This document shows, one piece after another, positions 31,064 to 38,376 of a stretch of 39,401 nucleotides of DNA. The stretch's first letter is position 1; each line of letters begins with the position of its first letter. The notes beneath the pieces are model-generated. The model did no database searches. It saw only the letters and a program-made list of their open reading frames with translations, and was not told the origin of the DNA. Source of the DNA: JACVRM01 sp046262315 (GTDB taxonomy: Bacteria > Actinomycetota > Thermoleophilia > Gaiellales > Gaiellaceae); assembly GCA_046262315.1 (NCBI GenBank), contig JBHEMZ010000133.1, positions 1 through 39,401 on the forward strand, in the 5' to 3' direction. Position numbers and translations under genes: made by a program.

Positions 31064-31687
31064 TCAGTACCCGACGACGAGCACGACGAACGTCAGCGAC
31101 GTAGCCCCGGCGTGGCCCGTGACCTCCCAGCAGCCCGGGCTCGGGAAGTCGATCAGGCTGGGTACAAGCCCGCTCGTGCCGAGCACGTCGCCGGCGCTGC
31201 CGCGGAGTAGTGGACCGACCCCGTCGAGGCTCCGCCCCTCGATCGTGATGACGACGTCCGCGCTTCGCCACCACCCGAACTTCGCCGCGAGCGACCCATC
31301 GGCGTCGCGCTGCCCGTCACCGGGCGCCAGCACACCGCGTGGCCACAATCCGACGGCGAGCGCCCCGTTCCCGTGCCACACCCCCGCCGGCTCGCCCGTC
31401 GGGGACCTGCCGTTCGGAACGGTGATCGGGCACGAGGTCTCGGCGGCGAGCGCACGCCGCAGCGTCTCCCGATCCCGCTCCCTGCTCGTCAGTCGGCTTG
31501 CGAGCGCGGCCTTTTGGTCGCGCAGCTTCGCGCGGTCCGCGCGCAGGCGCTGAACCTCGGCCTGGAGGCGCGCGACCTGCCGCTCCAGTTTCGCCGACGG
31601 ATCCGGCGGCGGCTTGCCTCCGCCCATGGCGACGCCCGCCGCGATGGTCGCGGCGACGAGCACGGTCAGGGCGAGCAGCCGGCGCAT
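31064..31687 (-). CDS. Secreted coiled-coil protein with a conserved actinobacterial beta-domain
   Basis: A 207-residue protein with signal peptide (MRRLLALTVLVAATIAAGVA, cleavage near AMG-G), then a coiled coil with heptads (LERQVARLQAEVQRLRADR, to about residue 80), then a compact C-terminal domain from SCPITVPNG to the end. The domain has paired Cys, GVWHGNGALAVGLWP, KFGWWRSADVVITIEGR and GCWEVTGHAGATSLTFVVLV. Similar domains are found in secreted actinobacterial proteins of unknown function. ATG 31687 starts the signal peptide. Monocistronic on the minus strand. Confidence 0.8.
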   Translation of the reverse strand: MRRLLALTVLVAATIAAGVAMGGGKPPPDPSAKLERQVARLQAEVQRLRADRAKLRDQKAALASRLTSRERDRETLRRALAAETSCPITVPNGRSPTGEPAGVWHGNGALAVGLWPRGVLAPGDGQRDADGSLAAKFGWWRSADVVITIEGRSLDGVGPLLRGSAGDVLGTSGLVPSLIDFPSPGCWEVTGHAGATSLTFVVLVVGY

Positions 31688-31738
31688 CTCTCCGCCCCCG
31701 AAGCGTACGCCTGCCGGCGCGCCGGCGCCATTGCCGTT

Positions 31739-31906
31739 TCAGGCGCTCCGCCGCGCGCGGAACTCGGCGAGCCACGCGAGGCCGCGGAGGCCGAGCCAGA
31801 GCGGCGTGAGGATCACGTAGAAAAGCGCGATCGCGGCGGCGAGGCACGCGTACCAGAGCCCCCACCGCCACACCGGCACCGGACCCTTGGGCGCAGTCGC
31901 GGTCAC
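31739..31906 (-). CDS. Small single-pass membrane protein
   Basis: A 55-residue product from GTG 31906, coupled to the upstream regulatory protein gene by a GTGA overlap. It has a proline-rich start PKGPVPVWRWGLWYACLAAA and a hydrophobic helix ACLAAAIALFYVILTPLWLG followed by a basic tail EFRARRSA. Unknown function. The overlap with the neighbouring stop and clean composition support it as a gene. Confidence 0.6.
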   Translation of the reverse strand: MTATAPKGPVPVWRWGLWYACLAAAIALFYVILTPLWLGLRGLAWLAEFRARRSA

Positions 31907-32760
31907 GCCCCCACCACGGGGGCCTCGCGGCGGCGCTGCTCGAGGAGCTGGAGGACGCGCGCCGCCGTCTCCTCGATCGAGAGCTCGGTCGTGTCGATGA
32001 CTGGACAGCCGAGCCGGCGATGCACCGCGGTGGCCTGGTCCAGCTCGTCGTAGATCTCCAGCAGCTCGGTGTAGTTGCGGTTCGAGCCCCCGAGTCGGCG
32101 AGCGCGCTCCTGGCGAATCTCGGCCAACCGCTCCGCGCCGATCGTCAGGCCGACCACCTTCTGCGCATCGATCTCCCACAGCTCGCGCGGCGGCTCGATG
32201 CCCTTGACGATGGGAATGTTCGCCGTCTTGTGGCCGAGGTAGCCCAGATACATCGAGAGCGGCGTCTTCGACGTGCGCGAGACGCCGACGAGAACGATGT
32301 CGGCATCCGCGAGCCCGGCCGCCACGCCGTCGTCGTAGCGCACGGCGAACTCGATGGCCGAGATGCGGCGGAAGTAGTGGTCATCGAGCACAGGTCTGGC
32401 CCCCGGCCGCATCTGAGCAGGGCGCCCGGCCACACGCGCAACCGCCTCCAGGGGCTGGCCGAGGATGTCCGAGTAGTGCACGCGCGCGCTGCGACAGAGG
32501 GCGCGCATGGCGGAGCGGAGCTCGGCGTCGACGAGCGTGTAGAGCACGACTGCGGGCCGGCCCTTCGCGCGGTTGACCGCCAGCCGCAGGTCGTCCACCG
32601 TCTCCACGCGCGGATGGCGGATCTCCTCGAACGACTGCTCCGGGAACTGTGCCTCGAGCGCCTGCACGAGCCGCGCAGCGGTCGCGCCGGTCGCATCGGA
32701 GACGAGGTGGAGCTCCACGATGCCCGGCGCAGCCACGGCGTCATTGTGCCCGCGCCGCAC
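31903..32760 (-). CDS. Pyruvate, phosphate dikinase regulatory protein (PDRP/PpsR family)
   Basis: Bifunctional ADP-dependent kinase and Pi-dependent pyrophosphorylase that switches the dikinase (or PEP synthase) by Thr phosphorylation. The 285-residue product shows the family start VELHLVSDATGATA, HYSDILGQPLEAV, the P-loop LVGVSRTSKTPLSMYLG and ANIPIVKG, then a C-terminal TIGAERLAEIRQERARRLG. A dikinase gene, ppdK, lies at 23871 and makes PDRP the likelier role. GTG 32760 has AGGAG 9 bases before it and is preferred; GTG 32736 is the next candidate. The gene is coupled to a small membrane protein gene downstream. Confidence 0.92.
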   Translation of the reverse strand: MRRGHNDAVAAPGIVELHLVSDATGATAARLVQALEAQFPEQSFEEIRHPRVETVDDLRLAVNRAKGRPAVVLYTLVDAELRSAMRALCRSARVHYSDILGQPLEAVARVAGRPAQMRPGARPVLDDHYFRRISAIEFAVRYDDGVAAGLADADIVLVGVSRTSKTPLSMYLGYLGHKTANIPIVKGIEPPRELWEIDAQKVVGLTIGAERLAEIRQERARRLGGSNRNYTELLEIYDELDQATAVHRRLGCPVIDTTELSIEETAARVLQLLEQRRREAPVVGA

Positions 32761-32821
32761 GTTAACCGGCTCCTGACGAGGATCTCATGCAGCTCTTCGG
32801 TAGACGTGCGACTCTTCGGCC

Positions 32822-33923
32822 TTGCGTCGGTACGCGTTTCCCTGGAGATCGCGCGGGCGGCCCTTAGCATGGTCGACTGTCCTTCTGGCGCTGGCCGCCG
32901 GAGCAAGTCCTTTCTCGGCGGCGGCCGCACCTCCGCGCCTGGAAAATCCGAACCCCGCGGACCTGGCGCGGGCAGCCAACATCCGTGACCGCATCCTGCC
33001 TCCCGGGGCACCCGTCACCCGTTCATTCGCGACCTGGGGCGGCAATTACATCACAGCAACCGGAGAGACGGTGAGCATCACGGTCTCGGACACCTACCCG
33101 CAGGACCCGGCCCGGCCGCAACGCTGGGCCGACTTCCCTCGCGACGCTCGTCCACGGCCCCGAGCTCTCGCAGCTCCAGGTCTACCTGGCTCCGCTCCGC
33201 GAAGTGCAGGGAGCCTGCGGCGTGTTCGCGCTCGCCTGCTACAGCCCCGTGGAGGGCAGGATGGTTGTCCCCGGGGAGGACCCCGCCGCGCAGACGTCTG
33301 TGGAGTCCGTGCTGGCGCACGAGTACGGCCACCACCTGGCAGCCTCGCGCCTCAACCCGCCGTGGGAGGCCGTCGCGTACGGTACGAAACGGTGGGCGTC
33401 GTACGAACAGATCTGCCGCGATGCCCAGGCCGGGCTGGTCTACCCCGGCGCCGAGGACTTCGGCCGCTACCGGCTGAATCCCGGCGAGGGCTTCGCGGAG
33501 GCCTACCGCGTCTTCAATGAGCGGCGTCTCGCCCGGCCCGAGGCTCCGTGGGAGATCGTCTCGCCCATCTTCTATCCCGACGCGCCGGCGCTCGGGGCGC
33601 TGGAGCAGGACATCACTGCGCCGTGGCGCTCGAACACCGTCTCGACCGTGCGCGGCGGCTTCAGCCGCCCCGGCACACGGACGCGCACCTACGGATTCAC
33701 CGCCATGCTCGACGGCGCCGTCTCGGCCACGCTGCGGGCTCCCTCGACGGCACGCCTGCGCCTCGAGCTGCTGAGCTCCGGAGGCTCTCGCATCAGCCAG
33801 GCCGTCGTCGCCGGAGGCGGGAAGGTTGCACAGGGCATCGCATGTGGCTCGCGCTCGTTCGGCGTGCGCGTGACGCGCCTCGCGGGGTCCGGCGAGTTCC
33901 GGCTCGTGCTCTCGCGCCCGTAG
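32822..33923 (+). pseudogene. Secreted HExxH (zincin-like) protein split by a one-base frameshift
   Basis: The first frame, from TTG 32822, gives a signal-peptide-like segment (LAWSTVLLALAAGASPF) and 100 residues to TYPQDPARPQRWADF. At 33136-33138 a CCC run appears to hold one extra C. The second frame continues LATLVHGPELSQLQVYLAPL onward into the protein that contains SVESVLAHEYGHHLAAS (HExxH at 33318-33332) and stops at 33923. The C-terminal 110 residues form a beta-rich domain (STARLRLELLSSGGS). Joined, it would be about 366 residues. As it stands, the second part might be translated from ATG 33204 without a signal peptide. Whether the extra base is real must be confirmed. Confidence 0.75.
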
Positions 33924-34063
33924 AGCGCCCGACAGCGTGGCTCCCCAGCCTCGAGGAGCTTGAGGCAGATCAGATCAGGCTGCGGCCGATCGCGAGGAAG
34001 GCCTCGGGATGGCGGATGTGACGGCGCAGCGGGGCGGGGGCTTGCAGAGGCGCGCTCACCCGT

Positions 34064-34252
34064 TCACTCGTCCGGTGGCGAAACCCAGTCCATGGCGACG
34101 CGCCACTCGCTGCGCAGCACGGCCGCGTAGACCTCGCCGTCTCTCGCCTCCCCGTGCGTGGCATCGAGGATCGCCCGAGAGCGCGCAGCCCGCGCCGTCA
34201 GACCCGGCTTCCGCTCGACCTCGGCGAGCAGTTCCCATCGCCCCTTGTCCAC
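34064..34252 (-). CDS. Small conserved-looking protein of unknown function
   Basis: A 62-residue frame from GTG 34252: VDKGRWELLAEVERKPGLTA onward to EWRVAMDWVSPPDE. Composition is protein-like, unlike the overlapping frames. The frame stays open upstream and reads LRLVFVVLRQ just before the GTG, a plausible N-terminal strand, but with no ATG, GTG or TTG; so the true start may lie upstream on a CTG or be lost. No family recognised. A 29-codon frame follows at 34059-33970 (RRHIRHPEAFLAIGRSLI at its end). The remaining gaps at 33924-33969 and 34253-34407 show no recognisable element. Confidence 0.5.
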   Translation of the reverse strand: MDKGRWELLAEVERKPGLTARAARSRAILDATHGEARDGEVYAAVLRSEWRVAMDWVSPPDE

Positions 34253-34407
34253 CTGGCGCAGAACGACGAAAACCAGCCGCAGGGGGTCTCTGCTTGCTGT
34301 CTGGCATCGGCTGCGCTTGTACCACCACCGAGGCCGGCTGTCACCCCCTGGACACGCGTGTTTTGGTTAGGCGCTCCGGAGTGCGGCACCAGCGGAGTCA
34401 CGTGGCG

Positions 34408-36336
34408 CTAGAGCGGCAGCTGGGAGAAGTCGCCGAGCGCGCCGAGCGTGTCGCGCACATCGAGTAACAGGCGGAGGCGGTTGGCACGCACGGCGCTGTC
34501 ATCGGCCATCACGAGCACCTCGTCGAAGAACCGCGCGAGCGGCGCGCCGAGCTCACCGCCCGCTGCGAGCGCCTCCGCGAAGTGGCCCGCCGCCAGGCGC
34601 GCCGAGATCTCCGCCTCGACCCGCTCGAGGGTCTCGACGACGGCCTTCTCCGCCTCGTCAGACAGGAGGCTGCGATCGACTGCCGCGGCAACGCCCTCCG
34701 CCTTTCCGGCGAGCCGCTCCGCGCGGGTGTAGGCCGTGTGCAGCACTTCGAGCTGCTCGCGGTCGAGCGCCTCGAGCGCGAGTCCCAGCCTCGCGACCGC
34801 ACCGAGCTCGGTGACCGCCGAGCGTCGCGCCGCGCGCACGAACTCGACCGACACGTCGAGCAGGCCTTCAAGCCGCTCCGCGACGAACTCCGCCACCTCG
34901 GCCGGTTCGAATCCTTGCTCCAGATCGGCCCCTTGCTCCACCAGGAGCTTGTGGCTGACAGCCACTAACTGCCGTACCTCGAGGCGTAGGTCCGCCTCGA
35001 GCGCGAGGCGGCACAGGCCGATGGCTGCACGGCGTAGTCCGTACGGGTCACGCGAACCCGTCGGGCGCTGGCCGAGGGCGAAGGCGACTGTGAGCGTGTC
35101 CACCTTGTCCGCCGCGGCAAGCGTCTTGCCCGGCTCAGTCGACGGCAGCGGCCCACCGGATGCGTCGGGCAGGTAGTGCTCCTCGATCGCCGCCGTGACA
35201 CCTTCGGGGAAGCCGGCCAGCCGTGCGTATTCACCACCGATGTAGCCCTGAAGCTCGGGAAACTCGCGCACGAGCTCCGCCGCCTGGTCGGCTTTCGCGA
35301 GCCGGGCGGCCTCCCGTGAGGCGTCGCCCCCGCCAAGCGCGTCCACGAGCCGCACGAGCCGGTCGCTCTTGCCCGCGAAGGTGCCGGCGCCGCGTACGAA
35401 GACGATCGAGCCGAGGCGGGCGGCGAGCCCCTCGATGCCTACGGCCACGTCACGCTCGAACGTGAACGTCGCGTCCTCCAGGCGGCTCTCGAGCACGGTC
35501 GCGTGGCCGGCGCGAACCACGTCGGGGTCGCCGCCGTTCGCCACGACGGCGAATCGGGAGCCGCCCAGCGGGAAGTACCGCTGGTGCGACTGCATGGCCG
35601 TGACCGCGACACGGTCGGGGAGCTCCAGGTAGCGCTCGGCGAACGAGGCCTCGACCACGAGCGGCTGCTCCACAAGGTGAACGACCTCGTCGAGCACACC
35701 CGCCGGATCGCTCCAGCCGCCGATGTCGTCGAGGCCCTCGACGATCAGGCGCCGCCGCTCGCCCGCGGCGGGCTCGACGCCGGCTTCGCGCAACACCTCC
35801 GCATACCGCTCGGCATGCGGAACGTTCACCGGACCGGGCGAGGTCCACCGGTGGCCCTGCGTCTCCCGCCCGAAGTCCCCCGGCACCGGCTCGTCGTCGA
35901 GCAGCGCCACGCGCCAGCGGATCGGCCGCGCGAACCGCTCGCGCTCCTGGCCCCAGACCATCGACTTCGTGAACGACAGCTTCGTCTCAAGCGACGGCAG
36001 GCTCGTCTGGAGCATCTCCAGGATCGGCCGCGGAGGCTTGACGACACCGAGCACTCCGTCGCGCTCCTCGAGTTCCCGGGTTTCGACGCCGTGCCTACGC
36101 GCAAAGCCCTCAGCCGCCTTCTCGCCGGCACGGAGAGGCGGACCCGCGACCCATTCCTCCGGCGTCAGCGCAGGCAGCTCTCGCACGAGGAACGCCAGCC
36201 GCCGCGGCCCAACGAAGAGCTCGGAGGGCTCGATGCCAACGAGCGTGTGCACAAGGTCCGGGAGTTGAGTCTCCGCCTCGTAGACCGCCGCCGCAGGCAG
36301 CTCCTCGCAACCGATCTCGACCAGGAGACTAGGCAG
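34408..36336 (-). CDS. glyS: Glycyl-tRNA synthetase, beta subunit
   Basis: Beta subunit of the tetrameric bacterial GlyRS. The 642-residue product has the start LLVEIGCEELPA, GPRRLAFLV, the region MVWGQERERFARPIRW, VTAMQSHQRYFPL, YIGGEYARLAGFPEGV, SRDPYGLRRAAIGLCRL and a C-terminal anticodon-binding (DALR-like) region. The start is unusual: no ATG, GTG or TTG lies near LPSLLVEIG. CTG 36336, with AGGGGG 9 bases upstream, is the best candidate and overlaps glyQ by 8 bases. The next ordinary start would remove the first motif, and the ATG at 36543 lies 207 bases inside glyQ. Confidence 0.93.
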   Translation of the reverse strand: MPSLLVEIGCEELPAAAVYEAETQLPDLVHTLVGIEPSELFVGPRRLAFLVRELPALTPEEWVAGPPLRAGEKAAEGFARRHGVETRELEERDGVLGVVKPPRPILEMLQTSLPSLETKLSFTKSMVWGQERERFARPIRWRVALLDDEPVPGDFGRETQGHRWTSPGPVNVPHAERYAEVLREAGVEPAAGERRRLIVEGLDDIGGWSDPAGVLDEVVHLVEQPLVVEASFAERYLELPDRVAVTAMQSHQRYFPLGGSRFAVVANGGDPDVVRAGHATVLESRLEDATFTFERDVAVGIEGLAARLGSIVFVRGAGTFAGKSDRLVRLVDALGGGDASREAARLAKADQAAELVREFPELQGYIGGEYARLAGFPEGVTAAIEEHYLPDASGGPLPSTEPGKTLAAADKVDTLTVAFALGQRPTGSRDPYGLRRAAIGLCRLALEADLRLEVRQLVAVSHKLLVEQGADLEQGFEPAEVAEFVAERLEGLLDVSVEFVRAARRSAVTELGAVARLGLALEALDREQLEVLHTAYTRAERLAGKAEGVAAAVDRSLLSDEAEKAVVETLERVEAEISARLAAGHFAEALAAGGELGAPLARFFDEVLVMADDSAVRANRLRLLLDVRDTLGALGDFSQLPL

Positions 36337-37210
36337 CCGCGCCGACCCCCTGGCGCTCGCCCGCGAGCGACTCCACGTACGCCTGCGAGACGAGGCGCGC
36401 GAGCGTTCGCACCCGCCCGATGTACGCCGCCCGCTCAGTAGCCGAGATCGCGCCGCGCGCGTCCAGGAGATTGAAGGTGTGGGAGGCCTTGCACACCTGG
36501 TCGTACGCCGGCAGCGGCAGCCCCCGCTCGACCAGATGGCCACACTCTGTCTCGTGCTCGCCGAAGCGGCGCATGAGCACCTCGACGGGCGCCTCCTCGA
36601 AGTTGTAGGCCGACCACTGACGCTCGTTCTCGCGGTACACGTCGCCCCAGGTCACGCAGGGCGCCCACTCGAGGTCGAAGGCCGTCCGCTTGCCCTGAAT
36701 GAACATCGCGAGCCGCTCCGTGCCGTAGGTGATCTCGGCCGGCACGAGCTCGACGTCGAGTCCCCCGAGCTGCTGGAAGTACGTGAACTGCGTGACCTCC
36801 ATGCCGTCCAGCCAGACCTCCCAGCCGAGCCCCCAGGCGCCCATCGTCGGCTGCTCCCAGTCGTCCTCGACCAGCCGAGGGTCGTGGCGCTCGAGATCGA
36901 CGCCGATCGCGCGCAGCGACTCCCAGTAGAGGTCGAGCACATCGTCGGGCGACGGCTTGAGAATGACCTGGTACTGGAAGTAGTGCTGGAAGCGGAACGG
37001 GTTCTCACCGTAGCGGCCGTCCGTCGGGCGAATGACCGGCTCGACGTACGCGGCGCGCCAGGGTTCCGCGCCGAGGCAGCGCAGGAACGTGGCCGGGTTC
37101 GCAGTGCCCGCGCCGAGTTCTGTGTGGTACGGCTGCATCAGCACGCAGCCCTGCTCGGACCAGAAACCCTCGAGTGCACGGATCATGTCCTGGTAGTTCG
37201 GAGCGGCCAT
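36329..37210 (-). CDS. glyQ: Glycyl-tRNA synthetase, alpha subunit
   Basis: Class II catalytic subunit of the alpha2beta2 GlyRS. The 293-residue product starts NYQDMIRALEGFWSEQGCVL and carries HTELGAGTANPATFLR, RPTDGRYGENPFRFQHYFQY, GWEVWLDGMEVTQFTYFQQ and ITYGTERLAMFIQG, all family signatures including motifs 2 and 3. ATG 37210 is the start; no strong Shine-Dalgarno is seen. It lies upstream of glyS and overlaps it. The 93-base gap to the divergent esterase at 37304 has no T-box leader. Most actinobacteria have instead a single-chain GlyRS. Confidence 0.95.
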   Translation of the reverse strand: MAAPNYQDMIRALEGFWSEQGCVLMQPYHTELGAGTANPATFLRCLGAEPWRAAYVEPVIRPTDGRYGENPFRFQHYFQYQVILKPSPDDVLDLYWESLRAIGVDLERHDPRLVEDDWEQPTMGAWGLGWEVWLDGMEVTQFTYFQQLGGLDVELVPAEITYGTERLAMFIQGKRTAFDLEWAPCVTWGDVYRENERQWSAYNFEEAPVEVLMRRFGEHETECGHLVERGLPLPAYDQVCKASHTFNLLDARGAISATERAAYIGRVRTLARLVSQAYVESLAGERQGVGAAA

Positions 37211-37303
37211 GGGAAGGCATGGTAATCGGCGTGCAACCCGGCAACTCCGCCGGGAAAACCGAGCCGGTCGTCCCCCGTGGGGGTCCGAGTAGCATCGGCA
37301 GGG

Positions 37304-38368
37304 ATGCTGCCGTGGCCTCACGAGCTCGCCGGACGTCTGGACGAGCACGTGATCGCGAGCGAGGCGCTGCGTGGCAACCCGCTTGGCGACCCGCACGAAC
37401 GACCACTCTGGATCTACGTGCCGCCGGGGATTGACTCCGACTCCGAGCGCCGTCTCCCGGCGGTGTACGTGATCCAGGGCTTCACCGGGCAGCTCGACAT
37501 GTGGCGCAACCGCGTCGCGCTGCGCCGGAACTTCCTCGAGCTCGCGGACGAGCTCTTCGCGTCCGGCGGCGCGCCTCCCACGCTCCTCGTATTCGTCGAC
37601 GCGTGGACGTCGGTCGGCGGCAGCCAGTACCTGGACTCGCCCGGTACCGGCCGGTACCACACCTACCTGTGCGACGAGGTCGTCCCCTGGGTGGACGCGC
37701 GCTACCGGACGCTCGCCGCACGGGAGCATCGCGCAATCGCGGGCAAGTCGAGCGGCGGCTACGGCGCGATGGTGACGGCGATGCTACGTCCCGACCTGTT
37801 CGGCGCGCTGGCCACGCACGCGGGAGACGCGCTCTTCGAGACGTGCTACCTCCCCGACTTCCCCATCGCTGCCCGGACGCTCCGCGACAACTACGAAAGC
37901 TCGTGGGACCGCTTTTGGGCCGAGTTTCGGACGCGGCCCGCATTCTCGCGCGAGGGCGACGACAAGCTCTTCGAGCTCTGGGGCTACGCGGCTGCCTACT
38001 CCGCGGACGACGACGGTACGGTGCGCCTCCCGTTCGACTCCGCTACGGGCGCGCTCGTCCCGGACGTCTGGGCGCGCTGGCTGGCCCTCGACCCGGTGCG
38101 CATGGCGCCCGCGCACGCCGACGCGCTGCGCTCCATGCGCGCGATCTGGATCGACGCGGGTAAGCGTGACCAGTGGTTCCTCGACCTGGGCGCCCAGGCG
38201 TTCCAGCGTGCGCTAGACGAGATCGGCGTCGGCGAGCCTGTCGTGCGGTTCGAGCTGTTCGACGCGACGCACATGCTGATCGAGTACCGCTATCCGCTCT
38301 CGCTCGCGTTCCTCGCCGAGCGCCTGTCCGAGGCGGCGAGCCCCATTTTTGCCGGGGAGCGCTCATAG
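37304..38368 (+). CDS. Alpha/beta-hydrolase of the esterase D/Fes type
   Basis: A 354-residue esterase-fold protein. The nucleophile elbow is GKSSGGYGAM, the oxyanion-side strand is VYVIQGFTGQLDMWRNR and the last catalytic His is in FDATHMLIEYRYP. It lacks a signal peptide, so it should be cytoplasmic. Relatives include S-formylglutathione hydrolase/ferric enterobactin esterase-like proteins; the substrate is not decided by sequence. ATG 37304 has only a close GGCAGGG before it. It diverges from glyQ. The stop overlaps the next frame's possible GTG by one base (TAGTG). Confidence 0.88.
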   Translation: MLPWPHELAGRLDEHVIASEALRGNPLGDPHERPLWIYVPPGIDSDSERRLPAVYVIQGFTGQLDMWRNRVALRRNFLELADELFASGGAPPTLLVFVDAWTSVGGSQYLDSPGTGRYHTYLCDEVVPWVDARYRTLAAREHRAIAGKSSGGYGAMVTAMLRPDLFGALATHAGDALFETCYLPDFPIAARTLRDNYESSWDRFWAEFRTRPAFSREGDDKLFELWGYAAAYSADDDGTVRLPFDSATGALVPDVWARWLALDPVRMAPAHADALRSMRAIWIDAGKRDQWFLDLGAQAFQRALDEIGVGEPVVRFELFDATHMLIEYRYPLSLAFLAERLSEAASPIFAGERS

Positions 38369-38376
38369 TGAGATTC

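Noticed and set aside
34408..36543. ATG 36543 as the glyS start
   Set aside because: It would extend glyS 207 bases into glyQ with a Ser/Arg-rich shadow sequence unlike any GlyS N-terminus.
37211..37303. T-box leader ahead of glyQ
   Set aside because: Only 93 bases to the divergent esterase; no T-box sequence (TGGNACCGCG-like) or specifier stem is seen.
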